Below are positions 7,676-15,953 of a stretch of 18,568 bases of DNA, piece by piece (within the stretch, counting starts at the first letter, position 1; each line of letters starts with the position of its first letter). The position numbers were made by a program, and so were the translations under genes. The notes below the pieces were generated by a model that saw only the letters and a program-made list of their open reading frames with translations, did not search any database and was not told where the DNA came from. Source of the DNA: JALQTD01 sp964390365 (GTDB taxonomy: Bacteria; Bacteroidota; Bacteroidia; Flavobacteriales_D; Sanyastnellaceae); assembly GCA_964390365.1 (NCBI GenBank), contig CAYMHW010000045.1:1-18568 (forward strand), given 5' to 3'.

Positions 7676-8163
7676 AGGACCGGGTTTTTCAATGGGCTTG
7701 GCGGCGCGCGGTGGCCGGCCGACCGGGTGCGTTGACCCGCGTGTTTTGGCTGTGGATTCCGTTCAACAAGCCGCACCGGTTTCGCATCGGCTCGCTTGCT
7801 GAAGGGGCGGCTTCGGTGGAAGCGCCTCCGCGCCGATGGAACCGCAATCACCTCGGCACGGTGCACGCCTGCGCGCTGGCCACCATCGGCGAGTTCGCGG
7901 CGGGGCTCGCTCTGCTCGGGGCATTTGATCCGAGCGAATATCGGCTCATCATGTCGCGCTTGGAAGTGGATTACACGCGCCGGGCGAAGGGCCGAATCTT
8001 GGCGGCGGCTGCGGTGGAATTGGTCACGCTGCGGGCGGACCTTGCGGCTTCAGGTGTGGCACTGAGCGTGGTGGAATCGGAGCTCCGCGATGGGGAGGGG
8101 GAGGTGGTCGCTCGGGTGCGCACGCATTGGCAGGTCAAATCCTGGAGCCAAGCCTCCCGCTAA
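7672..8163 (+). CDS. DUF4442 hotdog-fold protein (possible thioesterase)
   Basis: The protein has 163 residues. The GTG at 7672 overlaps the TGA of the upstream gene (GTGA), so the two are very likely coupled; no ATG fits. The sequence shows the DUF4442 layout: an N-terminal helix, IPFNKPHRFRIGSL, then RRWNRNHLGTVHACALATIG at about residues 53-72, where Asn/His occupy the place of the hotdog active-site helix, and later strands ending EVVARVRTHWQV. DUF4442 proteins resemble the PaaI/YiiD-type acyl-CoA thioesterases. The substrate is unknown. The last codon overlaps the stop codon of the convergent oxygenase gene. Confidence 0.8.
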   Translation: MKDRVFQWAWRRAVAGRPGALTRVFWLWIPFNKPHRFRIGSLAEGAASVEAPPRRWNRNHLGTVHACALATIGEFAAGLALLGAFDPSEYRLIMSRLEVDYTRRAKGRILAAAAVELVTLRADLAASGVALSVVESELRDGEGEVVARVRTHWQVKSWSQASR

Positions 8164-8762
8164 CGCAACCACCCCGTCACGGACCACCGCTCTGCGACGG
8201 CGGGCAGCACCTCGTGCTCGACGTCCGGACTGGGGAAGATCACGGTCCGCCCGTAAATCGGCTCGATGGTCTCTCGTGGCTCGCCGTTCGCACCGTACAG
8301 CACGAGCTCGCCCCCGCGACCGGGCACCCACTCCCGATTCAGGTAGGTGATGACGCTGAACTTCCGGGCATTTTTGTGCTGAAAGTCGTCGACGTGTCGG
8401 TCGTAGTGGGCGCCCGGCGGGTACACCGCGAACAAGAATTCGGACCGCCGGATCCCGGTGTAGCAGGTCCGGTTCAGGTAGTCCGACAGGTCGCCGACCA
8501 CGTCGAGGAAGGCCCGCTGCGCCGGGTGTTCGGGCTCGTCGGGCCACCACTTGATGCAATCGGACCGGATTTCCGTGTGCACCACGGCTTGGCCGGCCGC
8601 GCCGATGGCGGCGGGACGGAGGGCGTCCTCCTCGCGCAGGTGGGCGAGGAGGTCGAGCAGGGCGGCCAGGATTTGGTCTGGGAAAAGGCCCTCAATGATG
8701 GCCCTGTCTTGCTCCAAAATCTGCTCCACAACGCGTTCAAAACGCTGCGCGGCGAGATCCAT
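8160..8762 (-). CDS. 2OG-Fe(II) oxygenase, prolyl-hydroxylase (SM-20/PPHD) type
   Basis: The protein has 200 residues from the ATG at 8762; the open frame extends 70 codons upstream, but that part is low-complexity and antisense to the FISUMP gene. The double-stranded beta-helix iron ligands are H123 and D125 (YDRHVDDF) and H183 (DVEHEVLP), and R192 (ERWSVTGWLR) should bind the 2-oxoglutarate carboxylate. The block SEFLFAVYPPGAHYDRH, with ITYLNREWVPGRGGELVLYG after it, is the hallmark of bacterial relatives of animal PHD/EGLN prolyl hydroxylases, including the Pseudomonas enzyme that hydroxylates EF-Tu. It probably uses Fe(II), 2-oxoglutarate and oxygen to hydroxylate a protein proline. The target is not evident here, but a translation operon lies about 1 kb away. 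Confidence 0.88.
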   Translation of the reverse strand: MDLAAQRFERVVEQILEQDRAIIEGLFPDQILAALLDLLAHLREEDALRPAAIGAAGQAVVHTEIRSDCIKWWPDEPEHPAQRAFLDVVGDLSDYLNRTCYTGIRRSEFLFAVYPPGAHYDRHVDDFQHKNARKFSVITYLNREWVPGRGGELVLYGANGEPRETIEPIYGRTVIFPSPDVEHEVLPAVAERWSVTGWLR

Positions 8763-8850
8763 CAGAGGTGCAATTTTCAACCCGCAACGTTCGGCCAAAA
8801 ATTCACCGGTTGATTCACTTTGGCGCACTTTTTGTTTCGCGGCGGCCGCC

Positions 8851-9663
8851 ATGCCCCACGCCCCCATCCTCCGCTTCGCTGCGTTGCTCCTTTTCCTCGT
8901 CACGGCGCCCCTCGCCGCACACGCGCAGCCGGGCTGGAATCCGGACTCCAATGGCGATGGGGAGGTGGGCACGCGCGACCTCTTGGACTTGTTGAGCGTC
9001 TTCGGCGGCGGCTACGCGGTCGAGGCGCCTTCTGATTTGGACGACCCTTGCTCAGGCCAAACCGCACTTCGCCACCACCACCATTCCTACGCCCTCGTTC
9101 CCATCGGCGGCCAATGCTGGTTCGCTGAAAACCTCCGCACCACCGCCTACGCAAACGGCGACCCCATCCCGTCCGGCCTCTCGGCCAGCGACTGGCTCAG
9201 CGCCAAATCCGGCGCCCGCGCGGCCTACGGCGAAGGCGACTCGCGCGTCTACGCTGGCCTCGACGACCCCTCCGCGAACCAGGCGGCCTTCGGCTGGCTG
9301 TACAACAGCTGGGCGGTGGCGGACTCGCGCGGGCTGTGCCCCGCCGGCTGGCACGTGCCCTCCGCGGAAGACTGGTCCGAGCTGGTCGACGCCAGCGGCG
9401 GTCCCTGTTCCGCCGGCACTGTGTTGCAACCGCAATCCCCCTCCGACGCGGCATGCTCCCCAACCGGATTCAATGCCCTCCCGGGCGGCGGCCGCAATTA
9501 CGGCGGGTTCTTCGGGTCGGGCGGCGAGGCGGGGCTCTTTTGGTCCACCGACCGCATCGACCGGCAAGTTTGGTACTTCCGTCTCGAGCCCGGCAACCCC
9601 GCGGCCGGTGGTGGCTGGACGAATCGCGGAATGGGCGCCTCAATTCGGTGTTTGAAGGGCTGA
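8851..9663 (+). CDS. Secreted FISUMP-domain protein with EF-hand/dockerin-like loop
   Basis: The protein has 270 residues. I start it at the ATG at 8851, which opens a signal peptide (MPHAPILRFAALLLFLVTAP, cleavage near AHAQP); the longer open frame upstream is antisense to the oxygenase. Residues 32-43 (DSNGDGEVGTRD) form a calcium-binding loop with ligands at positions 1, 3, 5 and 12, followed by LLDLLSVFGG, as in dockerin-like repeats. Residues about 74-268 are a FISUMP (Fibrobacter succinogenes major paralogous) domain: CWFAENLRTTAYANGDPIP, GWLYNSWAVADSRGLCPAGW and HVPSAEDW, ending SIRCLKG. The protein is expected outside the cytoplasm; its role is unknown. There is no type IX secretion C-terminal domain. 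A second FISUMP gene lies at the right edge. Confidence 0.88.
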   Translation: MPHAPILRFAALLLFLVTAPLAAHAQPGWNPDSNGDGEVGTRDLLDLLSVFGGGYAVEAPSDLDDPCSGQTALRHHHHSYALVPIGGQCWFAENLRTTAYANGDPIPSGLSASDWLSAKSGARAAYGEGDSRVYAGLDDPSANQAAFGWLYNSWAVADSRGLCPAGWHVPSAEDWSELVDASGGPCSAGTVLQPQSPSDAACSPTGFNALPGGGRNYGGFFGSGGEAGLFWSTDRIDRQVWYFRLEPGNPAAGGGWTNRGMGASIRCLKG

Positions 9664-9681
9664 ATTCCGCGGATTTCGGGT

Positions 9682-9689
9682 TATTTTTG
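9682..9689 (+). promoter_or_regulatory. Candidate -7 promoter box for thrS operon
   Basis: TATTTTTG is an exact match to TAnnTTTG and ends 20 nt before the thrS ATG. The nearest TTTG upstream (9651-9654) is 27 nt away, longer than the usual spacing, so the -33 element is unclear. It lies in the 46-nt gap after the FISUMP stop. Confidence 0.5.
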
Positions 9690-9709
9690 CGCCTCGACTC
9701 GAAGCAGCC

Positions 9710-11650
<1,941 letters not shown>

Positions 11651-11674
11651 TTGTCCAACTAAAACCTTGAAGTT

Positions 11675-12229
11675 ATAGCTATTCGCAGAAAAAGATCCTC
11701 CTTTCGAGGAAGGGTTCGCCAAGAGGATCCCCACCGGATCAACGATAAGATCACCGTATCCACCGTCCGCGTCGTCGGAGAAAACGTGGAGCCTGCGGTG
11801 ATGTCGCTGTCTCAGGCTTTGGCCCTGGCGCGTGAGATGGAATTGGATTTGGTCGAGATTTCGCCCAAAGCCGATCCTCCCGTTTGCCGGATCACGGAGT
11901 ACAAGAAGTTCTTGTATGACCAAAAGAAGAAGCAAAAGGAAATCAAGGCGAAGCAGACGAAAGTGACGGTAAAGGAAATCCGATTCGGCCCCAACACGGA
12001 CGACCACGATTTCCAATTCAAACTGAAGCACGCCCGCAAGTTCCTTGAGGAAGGCAGCAAGTTGAAGGCCTACGTCTTCTTCCGCGGCCGGACGATCGTC
12101 TTCAAAGAGCGCGGAGAAATCCTGTTGCTCAAGTTTGCCCAGGAGCTCGAAGACGTCGGGGTCGTGGAGCAACTGCCGAAGTTGGAAGGAAAGCGCATGA
12201 CCATCATGTTCAATCCGAAGAAGAAATAA
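11675..12229 (+). CDS. infC: Translation initiation factor IF-3, non-canonical start codon
   Basis: IF-3 binds the 30S subunit and checks start-codon pairing. Only GTG 11786 gives a conventional start, but it would delete the conserved N-terminal domain. Reading back in frame from there to a TAA at 11660-11662, codons encode AIRRKRSSFRGRVRQEDPHR and then INDKITVSTVRVVGENVEP, a normal Bacteroidota IF3 N terminus, with no ATG, GTG or TTG. By alignment with the usual MAIR start, the ATA at 11675 is the best initiator; ATT at 11681 is second. This gives 184 residues, the family length. The C-terminal domain contains KIRFGP-like KEIRFGPNTDDHDF and the terminal RMTIMFNPKKK. Rare start codons in infC are a known autoregulatory device, since IF-3 rejects them. 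It follows thrS by 24 nt. Confidence 0.93.
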   Translation: MAIRRKRSSFRGRVRQEDPHRINDKITVSTVRVVGENVEPAVMSLSQALALAREMELDLVEISPKADPPVCRITEYKKFLYDQKKKQKEIKAKQTKVTVKEIRFGPNTDDHDFQFKLKHARKFLEEGSKLKAYVFFRGRTIVFKERGEILLLKFAQELEDVGVVEQLPKLEGKRMTIMFNPKKK

Positions 12230-12256
12230 CTACCACCCAAATAAAGATCCGAGGCC

Positions 12257-12451
12257 ATGCCGAAGATGAAAACCAAATCAAGCGCGAAGAAGCGCTTTAA
12301 GTTCACGGGGACTGGAAAGATCAAGCGGAAGCACGCCTTCAAGAGTCACATCTTGACGAAGAAGGAGACCAAGCAGAAGCGGAACTTGACGCACGCCACC
12401 ACGGTCGACAAAGCCGATGTGGCGAACATCAAGCGCCAGCTCTGCTCGTAA
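12257..12451 (+). CDS. rpmI: Ribosomal protein L35 (bL35)
   Basis: The product is a 64-residue, strongly basic 50S subunit protein beginning MPKMKTKSSAKKRFKFTGTG, the family signature, with KRKHAFKSHILTKKETKQKR in the middle. It lies 27 nt after infC and is followed by rplT, the universal order. GAGG stands two bases before the ATG, too close for an ideal Shine-Dalgarno. Confidence 0.96.
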   Translation: MPKMKTKSSAKKRFKFTGTGKIKRKHAFKSHILTKKETKQKRNLTHATTVDKADVANIKRQLCS

Positions 12452-12464
12452 TTCCGAGCTTTTC

Positions 12465-12481
12465 AAACCATTCCCTGGTTT
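12465..12481 (+). promoter_or_regulatory. Small hairpin in the rpmI-rplT spacer
   Basis: AAACCA (12465-12470) and TGGTTT (12476-12481) are perfect complements around a 5-nt loop, in a 99-nt spacer that is long for this operon. No U-tract follows, so it is not a terminator. It could be an RNA processing or regulatory site, but it could also be chance. Confidence 0.25.
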
Positions 12482-12550
12482 CACGTTAACCCGACCCCTG
12501 GCTTCAAGTCCGCTTGATCGCGGCGCCAATGGTCAAAAAACTTCAAGAAC

Positions 12551-12895
12551 ATGCCACGTTCTAACAATGCAGTAGCGTCGAGGGCCCGCCGTAAAAAGGT
12601 CCTCAAGATGGCGAAAGGGTACTACGGTGCCCGTAAAAACGTCTGGACGGTCGCGAAAAACGCCGTCGAAAAAGGCCTCCAATATGCTTACATCGGCCGG
12701 AAGCAACGCAAGCGCGCCTTCCGCTCCCTGTGGATTCAACGGATCAACGCCGGCGCTCGCGAGCACGGAATGTCCTACAGCGTCTTCATGGGCAAGTGCG
12801 CCAAAGCAGGCATCGAGCTGAACCGCAAGGTCCTCGCTGACTTGGCGATGAACCACAAAGAGGCGTTTGCCGAAGTGGTCAAAAAGATTTCATAA
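12551..12895 (+). CDS. rplT: Ribosomal protein L20 (bL20)
   Basis: The protein has 114 residues, the standard length. It begins MPRSNNAVASRARRKKVLKM and contains AKGYYGARKNVWTVAKNAV and the YIGRKQRKRAFRSLWIQRIN motif that contacts 23S rRNA. It is an early 50S assembly protein. In several bacteria L20 also represses its own operon by binding the leader mRNA; I cannot identify that site here. It is the last gene of the operon, and a strong terminator follows within 25 nt. Confidence 0.97.
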   Translation: MPRSNNAVASRARRKKVLKMAKGYYGARKNVWTVAKNAVEKGLQYAYIGRKQRKRAFRSLWIQRINAGAREHGMSYSVFMGKCAKAGIELNRKVLADLAMNHKEAFAEVVKKIS

Positions 12896-12917
12896 CGTAT
12901 TACCGGGTGGTAATTCG

Positions 12918-12951
12918 ACGGGGCGTCCCTTGCGGGGCGCCCCGTTTTTTT
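12918..12951 (+). terminator. Rho-independent terminator of the thrS-rplT operon
   Basis: Bases 12918-12929 pair with 12934-12945 (ACGGGGCGTCCC against GGGGCGCCCCGT, one G-T wobble) around a TTGC loop, followed by seven T residues at 12945-12951. Confidence 0.93.
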
Positions 12952-12997
12952 ATGCGCTCCTTCCGACGGCCACCGCTTCGCCGAGCCCACCTCAACG

Positions 12998-13057
12998 GTT
13001 AGAATCGAATGCAAGCTAGCACGTCGTTCGATCGCTGGAGTTGAAATCCCCACTTTG
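12998..13057 (+). repeat. Intergenic repeat copy R1 (forward)
   Basis: Starts GTTAGAATCGAATGCAAGC, continues through GTTCGATCGCTGGAGTTG and ends GAAATCCCCACTTT. It aligns without gaps to copy R2, 82 bp downstream, with scattered substitutions in the first half and near identity in the last 30 bases. Confidence 0.9.
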
Positions 13058-13079
13058 CCGCGCTCACTCCGCGTCACTT

Positions 13080-13140
13080 GTTAAAATCGGATCCAAGCCG
13101 GCGAGTTGTTCGATCGCTGGAATTGAAATCCCCACTTTTT
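13080..13140 (+). repeat. Intergenic repeat copy R2 (forward)
   Basis: Starts GTTAAAATCGGATCCAAGCC, continues through GTTCGATCGCTGGA and ends ATTGAAATCCCCACTTTTT (13122-13140). The last 19 bases are an exact inverted match to copy R3. Confidence 0.92.
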
Positions 13141-13196
13141 CGCCCGATCATCGGCCTCCTAGCGTTGATTTCATCCCAATCCGCCCGATCCTCCCC

Positions 13197-13229
13197 AAAA
13201 AGTGGGGATTTCAATCATAGCGGACAAAC
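13197..13229 (-). repeat. Intergenic repeat copy R3 (reverse)
   Basis: AAAAAGTGGGGATTTCAAT (13197-13215) is the exact reverse complement of the end of R2, 56 bp away. The match continues less well through AGCG and AAAC, and may extend weakly to about 13255. Confidence 0.85.
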
Positions 13230-13301
13230 CAATCCACCCGTGAAGATGCGATTGCGCGCCTGGAACGCCTCCAGTCGGCGTCCAACCACCGCTGATTATT
13301 C

Positions 13302-13325
13302 AAAGTGGGGAATTCGCTCCCAGCG
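13302..13325 (-). repeat. Intergenic repeat copy R4 (reverse, degenerate)
   Basis: AAAGTGGGGAATTCGCTCCC, then AGCG, matches the reverse complement of R2 at 20 of 24 positions. It ends 9 bases beyond the SulP stop codon. Confidence 0.65.
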
Positions 13326-13334
13326 CCTCACGAC

Positions 13335-14855
13335 TTATTGGTTCGAGACGACCTTGTACGTCGGGTCCTCGTAGTGGTTCACGTCGATGATGGCATCCGC
13401 CCGGTCGAGTAACCGCTGGCAGTCCTCCGACAAATGCCGCAAGTGCACCTTTTTCCCGGCTTCGGCGTACCGAGCGGTCAACCGGTTCAGGGCTTCGATG
13501 GCCGACATGTCGGCTACCCGGCTCTCCGCGAAGTCGATGACGACGTGTTCCGGATCGCCCGCGACGTCGAACTTCTCGGCAAACGCCGAAGTGGAGCCGA
13601 AGAAGAGCGGACCGTAGATTTCGTAGTGCTTCCAGCCTTGGTCGTCCACCCGCTTCCGCGCCCGGATGCGCACCGCATTGTCCCATGCGAACACCAGCGC
13701 GCTGATGACCACTCCGATGAGCACCGCCAAGGCCAAATTGTGCAACACCGCCGTAATCAGCGTCACCGCCACCATGATGAGCACATCCGACGTCGGCATC
13801 CGGCGGAACGTCTTCAGCGACGCCCATTCGAACGTCCCGATGGCCACCATGATCATCAGGCCCGTCAGCGCCGCCATCGGCAACTGCTCCACGAGCGACG
13901 CACCGAAGAGGATGAAGACCAGCAACATCGTCGCCGCCACGATGCCCGAAAGCCGGGCCCGCGCGCCCGAGGACACGTTGATGAGGGATTGGCCGATCAT
14001 CGCACAACCGCCCATCCCGCTGAACAGTCCGCTCAGGATGTTCGCCGAGCCTTGGGCGATGCACTCCTTGTTGCCGCGGCCGCGGGTTTGGGTGATTTCG
14101 TCGATGATGTTCAAGGTCAGCAGGCTCTCGATGAGCCCCACGCCCGCCACGATGAGCGCGTACGGCGCGATGACCTCGAAGGTCTCCCAAGTCAGCAAAA
14201 CCTCTGGAAGGTGGAAGGGCGGGAAGCCGCCTTGGATGGAGGCGAGGTCGCCCACCGTTTTCGTGTCCAGCCCGAAGAGCTGCACGATGCCAAAGATGAC
14301 CAGGATGGCCGTCAGTCCGCTGGGGATGGCCTTCGTCAGCCGGGGGAGGAAGGCGATGATGGCCATGGAGAGGAGGACCAGCCCGCCGAAGATGGCCAGG
14401 GATTCACCGCGGAGCCAGTGGCCGTCGTTGGTTTGGAATTGCGTGATTTGGCTTCCGCCGATGATGATGGCCAGCCCGTTCACGAAACCGAAAATCACGG
14501 GCTGCGGCACGAGGCGCATCAGCTTGCCGAGCCGGAGGAAGCCCGCGCTCACTTGAAGGATGCCCGCGAGCACGATGGTGGCGTAGACGTATTCGATGCC
14601 GTGGGATTTGACCAGTGCGGCGATGACCACCGCGACTGCACCCGTGGCGCCCGAAATCATGCCCGGCCGGCCGCCCAACACGCTCGCCACCAAGCCCATC
14701 ACGAAGGCCGCGTACAGTCCCGTCAGTGGACTCAAGCCCGCGATGAGCGCGAACGCCACTGCCTCGGGAATGAGGGCCAGCGCCACCGTCAGGCCGCTCA
14801 GGATTTCGAGTTTGTAATCGACGGTTTGGCGGAAATCAAAAAGCGCAAGTTTCAT
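13335..14855 (-). CDS. SulP-family anion transporter with STAS domain
   Basis: The protein has 506 residues. The ATG at 14855 gives an N terminus of the usual form (MKLALFDFRQTVDYKLEILS, then GLTVALALIPEAVAFALIAG, the first SulP helix). About 10-14 hydrophobic helices follow to roughly residue 395, including PLTGLYAAFVMGLVASVLGG and GATGAVAVVIAALV, both SulP hallmarks. A C-terminal STAS domain occupies about 405-495 (VVIDFAESRVADMSAIEAL). SulP proteins move sulfate, bicarbonate or other anions at the inner membrane, often with sodium or protons. The substrate cannot be decided here; no sulfate-assimilation or carbonic-anhydrase gene is adjacent. It appears to be transcribed alone from its own -7 box. 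Confidence 0.93.
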   Translation of the reverse strand: MKLALFDFRQTVDYKLEILSGLTVALALIPEAVAFALIAGLSPLTGLYAAFVMGLVASVLGGRPGMISGATGAVAVVIAALVKSHGIEYVYATIVLAGILQVSAGFLRLGKLMRLVPQPVIFGFVNGLAIIIGGSQITQFQTNDGHWLRGESLAIFGGLVLLSMAIIAFLPRLTKAIPSGLTAILVIFGIVQLFGLDTKTVGDLASIQGGFPPFHLPEVLLTWETFEVIAPYALIVAGVGLIESLLTLNIIDEITQTRGRGNKECIAQGSANILSGLFSGMGGCAMIGQSLINVSSGARARLSGIVAATMLLVFILFGASLVEQLPMAALTGLMIMVAIGTFEWASLKTFRRMPTSDVLIMVAVTLITAVLHNLALAVLIGVVISALVFAWDNAVRIRARKRVDDQGWKHYEIYGPLFFGSTSAFAEKFDVAGDPEHVVIDFAESRVADMSAIEALNRLTARYAEAGKKVHLRHLSEDCQRLLDRADAIIDVNHYEDPTYKVVSNQ

Positions 14856-14873
14856 CGGGCGGAATTGAGCGCG

Positions 14874-14881
14874 CGAAGATA
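14874..14881 (-). promoter_or_regulatory. Candidate -7 promoter box for the SulP gene
   Basis: The minus strand reads TATCTTCG, 18 nt before the ATG and identical to the box before moxR. A TTTG lies 25 nt further upstream, longer than the usual -33/-7 spacing. It sits in the 50-nt gap behind the TPR gene. Confidence 0.5.
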
Positions 14882-14905
14882 CGGCTCACGCCTACACGCC
14901 TCGAA

Positions 14906-15943
14906 TCAAAGCGCCTTGAGCACCCGGCCTTTCGCAATCGCCGCCTCGGTGTAGTCCGGTTTCAGCCGCAACGCTTCGTCGTAGTCGGCGAGTGCTTCCG
15001 CGAGCCGGTCCATGCTCTCCCGCGCCAGTCCGCGGTTGAAGTAGGCCTGCTGGTAATTGGGCAAGCGCACAATCGCTTTGGTGAACGCCGAGTCCGCGGC
15101 CGCGTAATCCGCCCGGTACTCCAAGTGGATATAGCCTTGGTTGAATGGGGCCGTAGCGTTGTTGGGATCGAGTTCGAGGATGCGGTCGTAGGTGGCCAAC
15201 GCCTCGTTGAGGTCGCCGCGCTCTTGCAGGTGCATAGCGAGGTTGTAATGGGCCTCGACGGATTTGGGCCGCAATTCGATGGCGGAGCGGTAGTATTCTT
15301 CGGCGAGGATGTCGCCTTGGCTCGCGCAGAAAAGTCCGAGCGCAATGAAGCCGTCGTAGAAGTCCGGGCGCACCTCGACCGCCGTGGCATAGGAGCTGCG
15401 CGCGAGGTCCACGTTGCCGAGCCCTTCGTAGAGCTTGCCCTTCATCCAGTACGCCTCGTGCAACTGGTCGTCCAATTTCAGGGCGGCGTTCAGGTCATCG
15501 AAGGCCCGCTCGACCTGACCGAGGTGGATGTTCATTTCGGCCCGGCGCAAGCGGCACGCAGTGGATTGCGGCGCATTCGCCACGCACCGATTCAGGACCG
15601 ACAGGGTCGCTTCAAAGTCGCGCGCGTTGTAGAGCAGTTCTGCCTTGTATTCCCAAGCCTTCGCCGCTCCGCTGTCCGCCCGCAAGGCCAAGTCCAGATC
15701 GCTGATGGCCTCCGAGAACAGCCCTTGCTCAGCGGACCAAACCGCCCGAGCCACGTAGGGATCGGCGTCGTTGGGCGCGGCGGCGATGTCGGCCGTCAGG
15801 GCCACCCAGGTCGAGTCCGCTCCGGGAGCGGATTCTGCGGCTGGGGGCGCCGGGTCCGTGCACCGCGACAACACGACCCACCACGCAACCACCCCGACCG
15901 AAAGGCCGAGGTGGTTCGCGATGCGAAAGGCATTGACTTTCAT
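14906..15943 (-). CDS. TPR-repeat protein, possible lipoprotein, behind recA
   Basis: The protein has 345 residues from an ATG 10 nt after the recA stop. The N terminus is an export signal (MKVNAFRIANHLGLSVGVVA, then WWVVLSRC). Cys28 could be lipidated, but Arg at position -1 makes LSRC a poor lipobox, so a plain anchor is possible. From about residue 45 to the end there are some eight to nine tandem tetratricopeptide repeats with typical A/G and Y/P positions (for example AWEYKAELLYNARDFEATLS, AHYNLAMHLQERGDLNEALA, AYFNRGLARESMDRLAEALA). TPR arrays are protein-binding scaffolds. The close spacing suggests co-transcription with recA, but an exported scaffold has no obvious DNA-repair role, so the linkage may only be positional. 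Confidence 0.85.
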   Translation of the reverse strand: MKVNAFRIANHLGLSVGVVAWWVVLSRCTDPAPPAAESAPGADSTWVALTADIAAAPNDADPYVARAVWSAEQGLFSEAISDLDLALRADSGAAKAWEYKAELLYNARDFEATLSVLNRCVANAPQSTACRLRRAEMNIHLGQVERAFDDLNAALKLDDQLHEAYWMKGKLYEGLGNVDLARSSYATAVEVRPDFYDGFIALGLFCASQGDILAEEYYRSAIELRPKSVEAHYNLAMHLQERGDLNEALATYDRILELDPNNATAPFNQGYIHLEYRADYAAADSAFTKAIVRLPNYQQAYFNRGLARESMDRLAEALADYDEALRLKPDYTEAAIAKGRVLKAL

Positions 15944-15953
15944 GAAAAACGGG

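Larger units (their letters stand above)
12952..13334. other. Gene-free interval between rplT terminator and SulP gene
   Basis: I find no credible gene in these 383 bases; short open frames here are interrupted by, or made of, repeat sequence and resemble nothing. The interval is occupied by four copies of one repeat family, two in each orientation, listed separately. There is no obvious U-tract terminator for the leftward SulP gene. Confidence 0.8.

Noticed and set aside
8551..8850. N-terminal extension of the FISUMP gene to 8551
   Set aside because: The extension is antisense to the oxygenase, and a clear signal peptide begins at 8851.
11786..12229. infC starting at GTG 11786
   Set aside because: This start would remove about 37 conserved N-terminal residues that are intact in frame upstream.
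12998..13325. CRISPR array or integron attC sites
   Set aside because: There are only four copies, in both orientations, with unequal spacing and no unique spacers or cas genes. The GTTAGAA/GTTAAAA ends do not fit the GTTRRRY core, and no integrase or cassettes are present.
13078..13374. Plus-strand 98-residue open frame in the gene-free interval
   Set aside because: It consists largely of the intergenic repeats, starts with TTG, and runs into the SulP 3' end; it does not resemble a known family.
13434..14954. Plus-strand 506-residue open frame, the same length as the SulP protein
   Set aside because: It is the antisense shadow of SulP; composition is His/Arg/Asp-rich with no hydrophobic pattern. 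The equal length is coincidence.
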